The notes under the pieces are model-generated. The model ran no database searches. It saw only the letters and a program-made list of their open reading frames with translations, and had not been told where the DNA came from. A DNA stretch of 64,000 bases from NCBI GenBank assembly GCA_002015125.1, contig MUYB01000012.1, forward strand, positions 111,080 to 175,079. Direction: 5' to 3'. Position numbers and translations under genes: made by a program. Shown here piece by piece: positions 35,355-42,644 of this stretch (the stretch's first letter is position 1; every line of letters begins with the position of its first letter). The DNA is from [Haemophilus] felis (GTDB lineage: Bacteria > Pseudomonadota > Gammaproteobacteria > Enterobacterales > Pasteurellaceae).

Positions 35355-35907
35355 CAAACAACTCCTTATAATACTCAACCACGTTGTCATAACTGATTTT
35401 CTTCGGCATTTTCTCGCCAGTTTTGCCTTCAATGCGTTCAACCATTACCCGCTTATGCCACTTTTTCAGGATTTCTAGCAAGCGACTGGCATCATATTGG
35501 TTCAGGCTTTGCACATTAAGCACTAAAATCGGGCGGTTTTTGTTGATGATACTGTGCATAAAATGGTTTAAGCCTTTTTCGCTTGGGTCTTTGAGCAAGC
35601 CGTCTTTCCCCATATTTATCCAAATCGCCCTGATTTTATGCACAATCTCGCTTCTCACGTTTTGGCTATCTGTTGCAGGGCTGTAAGCGGTCGGATTTTT
35701 ACGCTTTTTTGCAAAATAAGTGATTTTCGCTCCTTTTTGTTTGAGCTCGTGGATAACTTTGTGCAACTCCACCACACTGCATTTGGTGGAGCTGGTTTTA
35801 TTGGTCAACCGTTTCAACATTGCCCGATAGCTTTCATCGTCCATCTCAAGCTGCTTTTGCCCGATTTTAATCAGTTGGATCAATCGGGCTTTTTCATTTC
35901 TTACCAT
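35341..35907 (-). CDS. gemA: GemA-like regulator (DUF1018)
   Basis: This 188-residue protein begins VRNEKARLIQLIKIGQKQLEMDDESYRAML, the DUF1018 signature of Mu GemA. In Mu, GemA affects host gene expression and supercoiling during early growth. I start at the ATG at 35907, with AAGGAA upstream. The frame is open to 35985, but that part covers a terminator hairpin and intergenic repeat. Four bases before the stop the next gene begins. Confidence 0.8.
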   Translation of the reverse strand: MVRNEKARLIQLIKIGQKQLEMDDESYRAMLKRLTNKTSSTKCSVVELHKVIHELKQKGAKITYFAKKRKNPTAYSPATDSQNVRSEIVHKIRAIWINMGKDGLLKDPSEKGLNHFMHSIINKNRPILVLNVQSLNQYDASRLLEILKKWHKRVMVERIEGKTGEKMPKKISYDNVVEYYKELFDEVM

Positions 35908-35932
35908 CGCTTTTTCCTTCAAAAAAACATTA

Positions 35933-35952
35933 AAAAGTGACCGCACTTTTTG
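35933..35952. terminator. Hairpin with embedded uptake signal (AAGTGCGGT)
   Basis: AAAAAGTG-ACCG-CACTTTTT forms an 8-bp stem with A/T tails and includes the uptake core AAGTGCGGT (complement, 35940-35948). It lies between the 94-residue gene and gemA. Uptake signals doubling as terminators are common in Pasteurellaceae. Confidence 0.55.
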
Positions 35953-35962
35953 ATGTTTTCTT

Positions 35963-35987
35963 GGTTGCTGAGCCTGTCGAAGCACCG
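35963..35987. repeat. GGTTGCTGAGCCTGTCGAAG-type intergenic motif
   Basis: The sequence reads, on the minus strand, GCTTCGACAGGCTCAGCAAC. It is a short palindrome-like unit that I have met as a dispersed extragenic motif in unrelated genomes. It sits in the 135-bp gap before gemA. Only one copy is seen in this window. Confidence 0.3.
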
Positions 35988-36042
35988 CCCCAGCATTTAC
36001 GCAATCTGATTAGGTTTGGGGCGGTTTGTTTGGAATTAGGTA

Positions 36043-36327
36043 TTACATAGTGTCCTCCTGCATTGTTTTCTGGCGTTTTTTAATAAAGCGTTTGGCATTT
36101 TTTGCTCGTTGAATAATCCAATTAAGTTCATCAAGCATCCATTCAACAAACTCTTTTTCGCTCATTTTTTCTTCTGAAAATAATGCGATACATTCATCAA
36201 GAGGATATTCACGATAGTACAGTAAGGCGTTGTAACAGAACTCACTTTGGTCATCATTAGCATCTAAATCCAAGATCGCAAGAGAACCTTCTAATTGGTG
36301 TTTTGCAAAAAACTCATCTTTTGTCAT
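36043..36327 (-). CDS. Hypothetical early phage protein, 94 aa
   Basis: The protein is acidic in its first two thirds (SLAILDLDANDDQSEF...CIALFSEEKMSEKEF) and basic at the end (RAKNAKRFIKKRQK). I do not recognise a family. It starts two bases after the 56-residue gene ends and is in the early region between gam and gemA, so it is probably early expressed. Confidence 0.65.
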   Translation of the reverse strand: MTKDEFFAKHQLEGSLAILDLDANDDQSEFCYNALLYYREYPLDECIALFSEEKMSEKEFVEWMLDELNWIIQRAKNAKRFIKKRQKTMQEDTM

Positions 36328-36329
36328 TT

Positions 36330-36500
36330 TTACCCCCTTGCCAATAACTGTCTAACCGCAGGGAGCTGATTTTGCACATTGCCCACATAAACGGCTGAGT
36401 GTGTAAACTCATCTTTATCTAGGGCTTTTTCTGCTTGTCGCAGTTGCTTAATGCACTCAGAAAGACGAGCGAGTAGCATTTCTTTTGATGTACGTTCCAT
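36330..36500 (-). CDS. Hypothetical early phage protein, 56 aa
   Basis: A short frame starts MERTSKEMLLARLSECIKQL, is mostly helical, and ends LLARG. It fits tightly between the ANR-like gene (7 bp) and the 94-residue gene (2 bp). That spacing supports real coding despite the size. Function unknown. Confidence 0.6.
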   Translation of the reverse strand: MERTSKEMLLARLSECIKQLRQAEKALDKDEFTHSAVYVGNVQNQLPAVRQLLARG

Positions 36501-36507
36501 TGTTTAA

Positions 36508-36717
36508 TTACTCCTTACTAAATGGTCGAATTGCCATACGTTGGCAAAAATTACTGCGATTGGTGCACCACTGCTTGTTAAGATCGGCACTGGCATCCTT
36601 TGCTGCTTTATCCCAAGCTTCGCAGGCATCGTTATATTTCCCCTGGCGTTCTAGGCGTGCAGCAAGATCACTTAGGTGCTTAAAGCGGGCTTTTCGTGTA
36701 AAGACTAATTTACTCAT
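36508..36717 (-). CDS. ANR-family (Aar-like) regulator
   Basis: The protein is 69 residues from the ATG at 36717; the frame extends nine codons up without a good RBS. It carries the ANR pattern KYNDACEAWDKAAKDAS and NKQWCTNRSNFCQRM, as in small AraC-negative regulators found on phages and pathogenicity loci. ANR proteins bind AraC-type activators and block them. A role in this phage is inferred only from family. Confidence 0.7.
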   Translation of the reverse strand: MSKLVFTRKARFKHLSDLAARLERQGKYNDACEAWDKAAKDASADLNKQWCTNRSNFCQRMAIRPFSKE

Positions 36718-36794
36718 CTCTTCTCCTGTTCTGTTGTAAAACACATTACAAACGCCCCTTAAATTTCAGGGTTTAAAGAGCGTTTAAATGGGTT

Positions 36795-37322
36795 CTAAGC
36801 GGCTTTTACATCCTGCTCAAACGGGGTAATCACAAAGTCTTCCACGCCTTTTTTGATGGTTACACCCGCCACCGTTGCGGCGAGTTCCGCTTCGTTGAGC
36901 ATTGCTTCTTTGTTGATTTCTTCTTTAGTGCGGATAAAACGTACCAAGCCTAAAGTGCGTAGGCTTTCAATCACGCTGTCCGCCCCACGAATTGCCACAC
37001 TCGGTGGACGTTGACGCCACTGCACTTCGCCTGTGTTAAAGCTGCCCGTTTTGGTTTTACCGTTTTGGGTAAGCTCATCACGACGGCTTTCACACCAAGC
37101 CTGCACTGCTTGTTGTACAGGTTCAATTTGCTCTTTAAGTGCGGTGAGTTTTGGGGCGTATTTTTCAGTGATTGCCGCCAGTTCGTTGTTTTGTTCGATA
37201 GCGGTTTGTTCTAGCTGACGCTGTAAGTCGCCAATTTGTTTAATTGCCAACTCCACGTCATCACGACTTTGTAAGCGTACTGCGTGGGTGTCGGTTTTAA
37301 TTCGAGTTGCTTTTTTTGCCAT
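36795..37322 (-). CDS. gam: Mu Gam-like host-nuclease inhibitor
   Basis: This 175-residue protein (VRLQSRDDVELAIKQIGDLQRQLEQ...AITEKYAPKLTALKEQI) belongs to the Mu Gam family. It is related to the DNA-end binder Ku and shields phage DNA from exonucleases such as RecBCD. A long N-terminal coiled coil is visible. It lies in the early operon after B, as in Mu. Confidence 0.9.
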   Translation of the reverse strand: MAKKATRIKTDTHAVRLQSRDDVELAIKQIGDLQRQLEQTAIEQNNELAAITEKYAPKLTALKEQIEPVQQAVQAWCESRRDELTQNGKTKTGSFNTGEVQWRQRPPSVAIRGADSVIESLRTLGLVRFIRTKEEINKEAMLNEAELAATVAGVTIKKGVEDFVITPFEQDVKAA

Positions 37323-37332
37323 AGTTTTCTCC

Positions 37333-37662
37333 TTAATGTTTGGCTTTCATTGGGTTCCAAGTGGAATGGATATTGATTTCTTCAATTCTAAAAATGGTTC
37401 TGATGCCTTCTGCCATAAATTGCCCTTCACAGTAGCGGATAGATTTATCATCAGAGCCATGTTTAAAAATGATTGCCTTATTTTCTGCCACCATCCTTTC
37501 GGTAACGCAGTTGTGCATCACTCGCAGGGTGGGCTTGATTCGGCTAAAATCAATCTCGGTCACAGTAAGCCCGATAGAGTTGCAATACATCACTGCTTTT
37601 TGGGCTTGCTCTAAAAATTTATAGGCGAGATGGTTGCCTTTATTTAACGGTTTTGCTTTCAT
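37333..37662 (-). CDS. Hypothetical early phage protein, 109 aa
   Basis: Starts MKAKPLNKGNHLAYKFLEQAQ and contains a middle VMHNCVTERMVAENKAIIFKH. No motif is recognised. It lies between B and gam, where Mu also carries small genes. It begins two bases after the B stop, so it is co-expressed. Confidence 0.65.
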   Translation of the reverse strand: MKAKPLNKGNHLAYKFLEQAQKAVMYCNSIGLTVTEIDFSRIKPTLRVMHNCVTERMVAENKAIIFKHGSDDKSIRYCEGQFMAEGIRTIFRIEEINIHSTWNPMKAKH

Positions 37663-37664
37663 CG

Positions 37665-38582
37665 TTATTCTCCTTTTCCAAGTAATTCAGCTCGTGCTTG
37701 GGTAATTAAATTCGCATCAATTAGGCGGTTTGAGCCTTTTGCCACCATTCCTGCAAGGCGTAGGGTTTGAGTTAAAATTCGCAGTCCACCGCCTGTTTCG
37801 GTAATCGCTTGCATCACTTTGAGTGCATCTTCGTCTTCTGCTAATCCCCACGCTTTGGCGACGGCAACAACATCTTTTTTCTTCACTTTCTGAATACTTG
37901 TCCGCTTGCTATTGCGTGACCATAATCTTGCATATTCATCATTAGGATGAAGTCCACCACGCATTCTTGTGTAAACTTTGTCATTTCCCACAAGCACCAA
38001 ACCAATTTCAACCTTCTCAGGCAGTAAACGTAGCTCTTCAAGTGCTTCATAAGGTAGGTGATCTGCTTCGTCGATAATGAGTAAACCTTGAGTATTTGCC
38101 AGTTTTTTCTCAATCAACCTAGCTAACATTCCTTTTCGACGAGGAGGATCACTAATGCCTAGTTCTAAGGCGATTTCGTATAAGATCTCACTAAGGCTTG
38201 AACGACTAGGGCTTGCGGTGACTAACCACACATTTGCACGCCTGCCTGCAAACTGCTGAATAGCTTTGGTTTTACCCACGCCACTGGCTCCGTAAACCGT
38301 CGCCATACAGTTAGCGATTTGAGCAAATTCCAAGGTTTTAAAAATCTGCAGTGCGGTTTCAGTCTCAATAAAGGCAGGTGCCTCCACAAATTCACGCTCT
38401 TTGGTGGCTTGTCGTCCAAAGTAAGCGGTCAGTTTCGCTTCAATTTCTGCACCATTGCCTTTGTAGCTTTCGTTTAAGTAAGCACTCAACGCACCTGAGT
38501 TAATGCCTGCTTCTCTTGCCAGCTTGGCTTGGGTTGTGCCTGTATCGGTTAAAAATTGCTTTGTTTGGCTAATTAGTGTCAT
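37665..38582 (-). CDS. MuB-like ATP-dependent target capture protein
   Basis: This 305-residue protein has an N-terminal helix-turn-helix (GTTQAKLAREAGINSGALSAYL) and then an AAA+ ATPase: Walker A YGASGVGKTKAI, Walker B GLLIIDEADHL and a sensor-like LVGNDKVY. MuB chooses target DNA, activates MuA and gives target immunity. It follows transposase A, separated here by two small genes. Confidence 0.92.
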   Translation of the reverse strand: MTLISQTKQFLTDTGTTQAKLAREAGINSGALSAYLNESYKGNGAEIEAKLTAYFGRQATKEREFVEAPAFIETETALQIFKTLEFAQIANCMATVYGASGVGKTKAIQQFAGRRANVWLVTASPSRSSLSEILYEIALELGISDPPRRKGMLARLIEKKLANTQGLLIIDEADHLPYEALEELRLLPEKVEIGLVLVGNDKVYTRMRGGLHPNDEYARLWSRNSKRTSIQKVKKKDVVAVAKAWGLAEDEDALKVMQAITETGGGLRILTQTLRLAGMVAKGSNRLIDANLITQARAELLGKGE

Positions 38583-38618
38583 AATTAAGTTCCTTTTTTA
38601 CTTATAAGGGGTTCAGTT

Positions 38619-39044
38619 ATGGAAATTTCACAACCATCAAATCACGAGTTTGTTCAGCTTGAAGGCTCTGCTTTAACCTTGATGAGAGTTAAAACCTTGA
38701 TGCGAGAAGTGGAACTTATTAAACAATCTTTCCCACTTTCACTTGCTACTGTTCAAAACAATGCGAGTCTCGCTAACTTCCGCAATGGCTATGCCACTTT
38801 TATTGATTTGATACCTACCGTTGCTTCTGATGTTATTGATACATCTAAGAACATTTCGCCATATACTTCTGGCTTTCTTAAAATATTGCATCGCAAATTA
38901 GATGCGTTATCAGCATTACTGCCTAAACTAGAAAATGCCTCACTTATCCTTCCTATTTCATTTCGTGAACGCATTGACTTTTTAATTCGTTTTAATACGG
39001 TGCCACTTTCAGAAATTTCGGTGGTTAAATTCGATCACTGGTAA
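38619..39044 (+). CDS. Hypothetical protein on the opposite strand between transposase and B genes
   Basis: This 141-residue protein has AAGGGG-type RBS before the ATG. It is transcribed against the early operon: divergent from B (36 bp apart) and convergent with the 63-residue gene, overlapping it by 20 bp. No known motif is seen (NHEFVQLEGSALTLMRVKTL). Opposite orientation inside an early operon is usual for cargo expressed in the lysogen. Function unknown; exclusion or defence is only a guess. Confidence 0.6.
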   Translation: MEISQPSNHEFVQLEGSALTLMRVKTLMREVELIKQSFPLSLATVQNNASLANFRNGYATFIDLIPTVASDVIDTSKNISPYTSGFLKILHRKLDALSALLPKLENASLILPISFRERIDFLIRFNTVPLSEISVVKFDHW

Positions 39045-39216
39045 CTTCAATCGTGCGAGCTAACCATTCTTTCATTTCATCTAGGGTGGGAATTTCCCAT
39101 CCTTCTTTTTTGGCTTTTTCGACTAAGCGTTGATAGCACTCTTCTACGGTGTACATTTTTGGATCTAAGTAGGTGGTCATAAAAAAAGTGTATGCTTCAG
39201 CTAAAATAGGTTTCAT
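39025..39216 (-). CDS. Hypothetical early phage protein, 63 aa
   Basis: A small acidic protein (MKPILAEAYTFFMTTYLDPK...LVEKAKKEGWEIPTLDEM) in the early operon just after transposase A. No family is recognised. The gap of about 75 bp before it holds several TTTAAA-containing repeats. Confidence 0.55.
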   Translation of the reverse strand: MKPILAEAYTFFMTTYLDPKMYTVEECYQRLVEKAKKEGWEIPTLDEMKEWLARTIEVTSDRI

Positions 39217-39291
39217 TGTTTCTTCCTTAGCCGTTTTAAACGGCGTTTAAAAGTTGGTTTAAATTCGTTTAAAGCCTTATGCAATCAGGCT

Positions 39292-41286
39292 TTAGCCCTT
39301 GTTCTTTTTGAGTTTTGCCACGCCACGTTGGAAGGCTTTTTCAAACTCGCTCACTTCTTCCGTCTCTTCTTCCATTTCCACCACTCGCAAGGCGTTGTGG
39401 TCTGGGACAATTTGAGTGCGGATAGCTTTCTCCATTAGGCTTTCTTTTACTTGCTCTTCGATTGGCTGTTCTACTTCCACTTGCGGTTGTAGGTTTGCCA
39501 ATTCGTGAGCATTCAGTAAGTCAAGGGCTTCAGCTTGTTTCTTCGCACTGGTCACAATCTGTTTGTAATATCTGCCTTGTTCTCGTGCTGCTCTTGTATC
39601 GCCGTAGCCTTTCGCCTCTCGGCATATTGCCTCAGCTAAGAACCGCCCTTCTAAGTCGTACACATACACATTGCTGTGTAGGTTGTCAGGGTCAAAGCGG
39701 ACGACTACACGTTTTGCTTCAATGCCAAATAAATCTTGTGCCCAGTAAATGTTGGTTAAGCCCAGCAATTTGCCTGCCGCTTTTAGGGTAAATTCGCCAT
39801 TTTTCTTAATGCGCACGCTTTCGCTTTGTAAGAACAGAATGCGAAGTTGGTCTTGGCTCGCTTGGCGTACATTGCTTGGGGCGTAATCACGTTCCCACAC
39901 TTTGTCAAAACTTAATTCTTTGTCGTGTTGGCAAAGTTCTGTTTTTCGGTCGGTTTGGTTGTTGTAGCTTGCCACCCCTGCTGCTAAGGCTTGCAGAAAA
40001 ACCTCAAACGCCACACCGTCTTTACCACCGTTGTAGTTATCGGGTTTTAAATCCACCCGTTTCCCTGTGTAGAACCCTGATAATTCGGGGCGTTTATCTA
40101 CAATCTCGCCAATTCCGCCACGCCCGAAAGCACGCTCAATCGGCTTGGCTTGTCCATGTCCTTCACCGTATAAAATGCTGGTGAAATGCACCTCAATGCC
40201 TAAAATCGGCATAATTCCTTTCGGATCTAATTCATCGTGCTTAAAGCGGTAGCGGTTCTCTATACCGCCTGTCATCACTTTGTTGGCTGCCGCTCGGGTG
40301 TTATCTAACGTGAGCGTGCGTGGTATGCCGTATTTGTAAATCACTTCCATTAACGCTAGGCGTATGCTGTCAGTGTTTTCGGAAATCGCTGTGCGATAAC
40401 CTAAAATCTTGCGGGTTCTCACATCTTGCCAAAACCACGTTTTCGGGCGGTGAATTTCGCCATTTGGGAATTTGACGAAGACGTTGTGTTGATAGCCGTC
40501 GCCGTTGATCCATTCCATTGCCTGAATATCTTTTACCGTTCGTCTTAAGGCTGGCACCAGTTTGGCTACCGCATTTGCCCCTTCTCGTTTAAGTAAAATC
40601 ACTTCATAAGGAATTTCCTTAAACAGTCTGCGTTGAAAGGTTTGTCGGCTTGCAATTTGCCACCCGTAGAATTTGGCAAGTTCTGCCGTTCTGCGATAAC
40701 TTGCACACAAATCGGGCTTTTCAGGGCGAAGATAATCCGCCAAGAAACAATCCCACGCTTCTTGCTCAATAAAGGCTTTTTTGTAGGCTTTTTCTGTTTT
40801 GCCAGAGCCTGAAATGAGCAGGGCTTGCCATTCGTGAACGGGCGTGCCTTGCACCTTGTAGAACCAATTTTTTAAAGAACCTTTGGAAACGGCTTTTTGC
40901 TCCGACACCGTGCTAAATGCTTCTAAGATATTGACCTTAGCATCTAACATCGCTTGCACTTGCAGCACCGCTTCCGTCTTTTTCTTCGCCTTTTCTCTTG
41001 CTGCATCCGTGGCACTATTCAGCCGCTTCGCTAAATCAAGATCAGGCTCTTGTGCCTTCTGCTTCTCCCATATTGCTTCCACTTCCGCCAACGCAGAGCG
41101 AAGTTTTAGCTGCTTTTGGGTTTCAAGGGGAAGGCTGGAGATGTGGTATTCAAATCCACCACCTTTAACCCCTTCTTGAGGTCTGTATTCCCAATTTTCC
41201 TTTTTTGCCTGTCGAGTAACGTTTGTTGCGTGATTTGGTAGCCCTCCAAGCCCCACCAGTTCTCTAGCGGCATACCACTCTTTCAT
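39292..41286 (-). CDS. MuA-like transposase
   Basis: This 664-residue DDE transposase begins with the Mu N-terminal DNA-binding domain (EWYAARELVGLGGLPNHATNVTRQAKK). Helical end-binding domains follow, then the catalytic core with Asp in WINGDGYQHNVFV, Asp in TLTLDNTRAAANKV and Glu in GQAKPIERAFGRGG. It inserts the phage at nearly random sites and drives replicative transposition. The N-terminal domain is homologous to that of the repressor gene, as in Mu. Confidence 0.95.
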   Translation of the reverse strand: MKEWYAARELVGLGGLPNHATNVTRQAKKENWEYRPQEGVKGGGFEYHISSLPLETQKQLKLRSALAEVEAIWEKQKAQEPDLDLAKRLNSATDAAREKAKKKTEAVLQVQAMLDAKVNILEAFSTVSEQKAVSKGSLKNWFYKVQGTPVHEWQALLISGSGKTEKAYKKAFIEQEAWDCFLADYLRPEKPDLCASYRRTAELAKFYGWQIASRQTFQRRLFKEIPYEVILLKREGANAVAKLVPALRRTVKDIQAMEWINGDGYQHNVFVKFPNGEIHRPKTWFWQDVRTRKILGYRTAISENTDSIRLALMEVIYKYGIPRTLTLDNTRAAANKVMTGGIENRYRFKHDELDPKGIMPILGIEVHFTSILYGEGHGQAKPIERAFGRGGIGEIVDKRPELSGFYTGKRVDLKPDNYNGGKDGVAFEVFLQALAAGVASYNNQTDRKTELCQHDKELSFDKVWERDYAPSNVRQASQDQLRILFLQSESVRIKKNGEFTLKAAGKLLGLTNIYWAQDLFGIEAKRVVVRFDPDNLHSNVYVYDLEGRFLAEAICREAKGYGDTRAAREQGRYYKQIVTSAKKQAEALDLLNAHELANLQPQVEVEQPIEEQVKESLMEKAIRTQIVPDHNALRVVEMEEETEEVSEFEKAFQRGVAKLKKNKG

Positions 41287-41299
41287 TCTTGCCCCCTAT

Positions 41300-41518
41300 C
41301 TATAAATGGCGAGATGGCCATATATCTTTCGGTTCAAGCCTCAAAGCATCAGCAATAATGCGTTCTCCTTTGGGATATGGCTTATCTAGTGCGTTACGAA
41401 TAGTATTTTTAGCTAATCCATTCTCCACGCCTAATTGAGCAAATGTCTTACCGCGCTTCATCAATTCACCACGGATTTCATTGTTACTCATATCGCGAGT
41501 CCTTTTATTTCTTGCCAT
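41300..41518 (-). CDS. ner: Ner-like DNA-binding regulator
   Basis: This 72-residue protein has the Ner/Nlp helix-turn-helix (SNNEIRGELMKRGKTFAQLGVENGLAKNTIRNAL, in pieces) and ends RLEPKDIWPSRHL. Ner in Mu turns down both the early and repressor promoters during lytic growth. It is the first gene of the early operon. A shorter start at 41491 is possible. Confidence 0.85.
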   Translation of the reverse strand: MARNKRTRDMSNNEIRGELMKRGKTFAQLGVENGLAKNTIRNALDKPYPKGERIIADALRLEPKDIWPSRHL

Positions 41519-41731
41519 TTTGTGAGATCCTTTGAGATTAGTTTTTAGAACTACTGGAGCGATATAGTTCGCTCAACTACGGGAGAGAATATAATACTTA
41601 TTCTTTATCAAATCAATAAGTGATTTAGAAAATTTTTATTAAATCCTTTTGTGATTTACATAACACTTTGATTTAATTATGATTTTCTAAGAAAAATTTT
41701 CTTAATCATTTTGATTAAGAAAGGGGCTTTT
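41519..41731. promoter_or_regulatory. Divergent control region between ner and the repressor
   Basis: These 213 bp hold the expected early promoter and repressor promoter. Inverted repeats seen: GAGCGA-TATAGT-TCGCTC (41557-41574) and CTTAATCA-TTT-TGATTAAG (41701-41719), the latter just before the repressor RBS. TGATTT-type half-sites recur between them in AT-rich DNA. They are probable operators for the repressor and Ner. The actual sites need footprinting. Confidence 0.6.
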
Positions 41732-42406
41732 ATGAAATCAATTAAAGAGTGGTTTTCGGCAAAAGATTTAGAAGGGATTGATGGACTGCCAAACAGAGCC
41801 ACGAACATTACAAGAAAAGCAATAAAGGAAGGGTGGCTAAAAAGAGATGCTAAAGGAATAAAGGGGGGGGGGTTTGAATACCACTATACATCTTTACCAG
41901 AGAGAGTTCGACTTGCCCTAGGGTTTGATGTCACAGATCAGGGCTTTACCCAAAAAGCTAGCGTATTTGAAAACGTGAGTGCAATGCACATCGCAGGAAA
42001 CGGCGTAGAACGCAAGGAATACGCCTTTAGAGCGGATTGGTTAGCCAGTAAAGGGCTACAAGCCAGTAGGCTTGCAATGCTTGAAATGAAAGACGATGGA
42101 ATGCAACCCACCATTTGCAAAGGCGATAGATTGCTGGTTCAGGTTTTCTATCATAATGCGAATAACCAGCTCCGCCTAGGGCTTGCCAGCGACCAGTTGC
42201 ATAAATTAGTTGATGGGCTATATTTAGTGAGAATTAACGGCAGGGCTTCAATCAGGCGGCTACAAATCGACATACAGGGCAACGTTAAAATCAAGTATGA
42301 TAACCCTTTGTACGAAACCATCGAAATCAACAAAGAGAGCTTCGATCCAACAATCATAGAAGGGCGGTTAGAGTGGTTCGCCCACACGATTGATTGGGAA
42401 ATTTAA
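41732..42406 (+). CDS. Mu-type c repressor with S24-like C-terminal domain
   Basis: This 224-residue protein joins a Mu N-terminal DNA-binding domain (EWFSAKDLEGIDGLPNRATNITRKAIKE) to a LexA/CI-like C-terminal domain (LEMKDDGMQPTICKGDRLLVQ...GLYLVRINGRASIRRLQ). The usual catalytic Ser of GDSM is Gly here (DDGM), and the Lys position reads Arg. Self-cleavage is therefore unlikely and SOS induction doubtful. Codons 45-47 are GGG GGG GGG in a G10 run, a likely slippage site. Start at 41732 with AAGGGG upstream. Confidence 0.85.
   Translation: MKSIKEWFSAKDLEGIDGLPNRATNITRKAIKEGWLKRDAKGIKGGGFEYHYTSLPERVRLALGFDVTDQGFTQKASVFENVSAMHIAGNGVERKEYAFRADWLASKGLQASRLAMLEMKDDGMQPTICKGDRLLVQVFYHNANNQLRLGLASDQLHKLVDGLYLVRINGRASIRRLQIDIQGNVKIKYDNPLYETIEINKESFDPTIIEGRLEWFAHTIDWEI
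41863..41872 (+). repeat. G10 homopolymer inside the repressor gene
   Basis: Ten consecutive G form the end of Lys44 and Gly45-Gly47. The homologous Gly triplet in the transposase gene uses mixed GGT/GGA codons. One base gained or lost would truncate the repressor shortly after its DNA-binding domain. Confidence 0.95.
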
Positions 42407-42425
42407 ACGTCATTTAAACCCTCTT

Positions 42426-42484
42426 AAATTTGGCGCAAGCGTTTCGCAGTTCTAGCGGTTCAACCACCCACCTGCGCCAAATTT
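42426..42484. repeat. 12-bp inverted repeat enclosing a transposase-site-like sequence
   Basis: AAATTTGGCGCA (42426-42437) pairs perfectly with TGCGCCAAATTT (42473-42484). The 35-nt loop contains CGCAGTTCTAGCGGTT (42445-42460). That matches the prophage-end site CGCAGTTTTAATGG at most positions, so it may be an internal MuA-type site at the left end. Confidence 0.55.
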
Positions 42485-42525
42485 TTCGCAATTCATTATT
42501 TTTCCTTTTCTTTGGGTATAAAAAA

Positions 42526-42547
42526 GGGGCTACCGCCCCGAAGCCCC
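42526..42547 (+). terminator. Probable terminator after the repressor
   Basis: GGGGCT (42526-42531) pairs with AGCCCC (42542-42547) around a short loop, preceded by A-rich sequence. It lies about 120 bp past the repressor stop. The T-tract is weak. Confidence 0.45.
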
Positions 42548-42616
42548 AATTCTCAACGGCTCAACCGTCCGCCAAGTTCCGAAAAATTCCGCCAAATCCC
42601 TATTTCTTTTTTTTTT

Positions 42617-42639
42617 CTTAGTTTTAATGGTTTTTAACA
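42617..42639. repeat. Left (c) end of the prophage with terminal transposase site
   Basis: CTTAGTTTTAATGGTT (42617-42632) is identical to 8222-8237 at the other end and is followed by TTTAACA, the CA terminus. A T10 run precedes it. It is the terminal recombination end of the element. Confidence 0.8.
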
Positions 42640-42644
42640 CCCCG
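42640..42644. repeat. Target-site duplication, copy 2 (CCCCG)
   Basis: This is the second copy of the 5-bp repeat that flanks the prophage, directly after the CA end. Confidence 0.9.

Larger units (their letters stand above)
8154..42639 (-). mobile_element. Mu-like transposable prophage, 34.5 kb, inserted in argC
   Basis: The element begins TGTGGCGCGCC and ends TTTTTAACA (TG...CA), with the 5-bp repeat CCCCG on both sides. Gene order follows Mu, read on the minus strand. It runs repressor/ner, transposase, B ATPase, gam, early genes, gemA, mor, lysis, terminase, portal, MuF, protease, head, sheath, tube, chaperone, tape measure, baseplate, fibre and DNA modification. Nearly every expected Mu-type gene is present and open, so it may be inducible. 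One early gene is broken by a small insertion. Related elements are FluMu-type prophages of Haemophilus. Confidence 0.95.
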
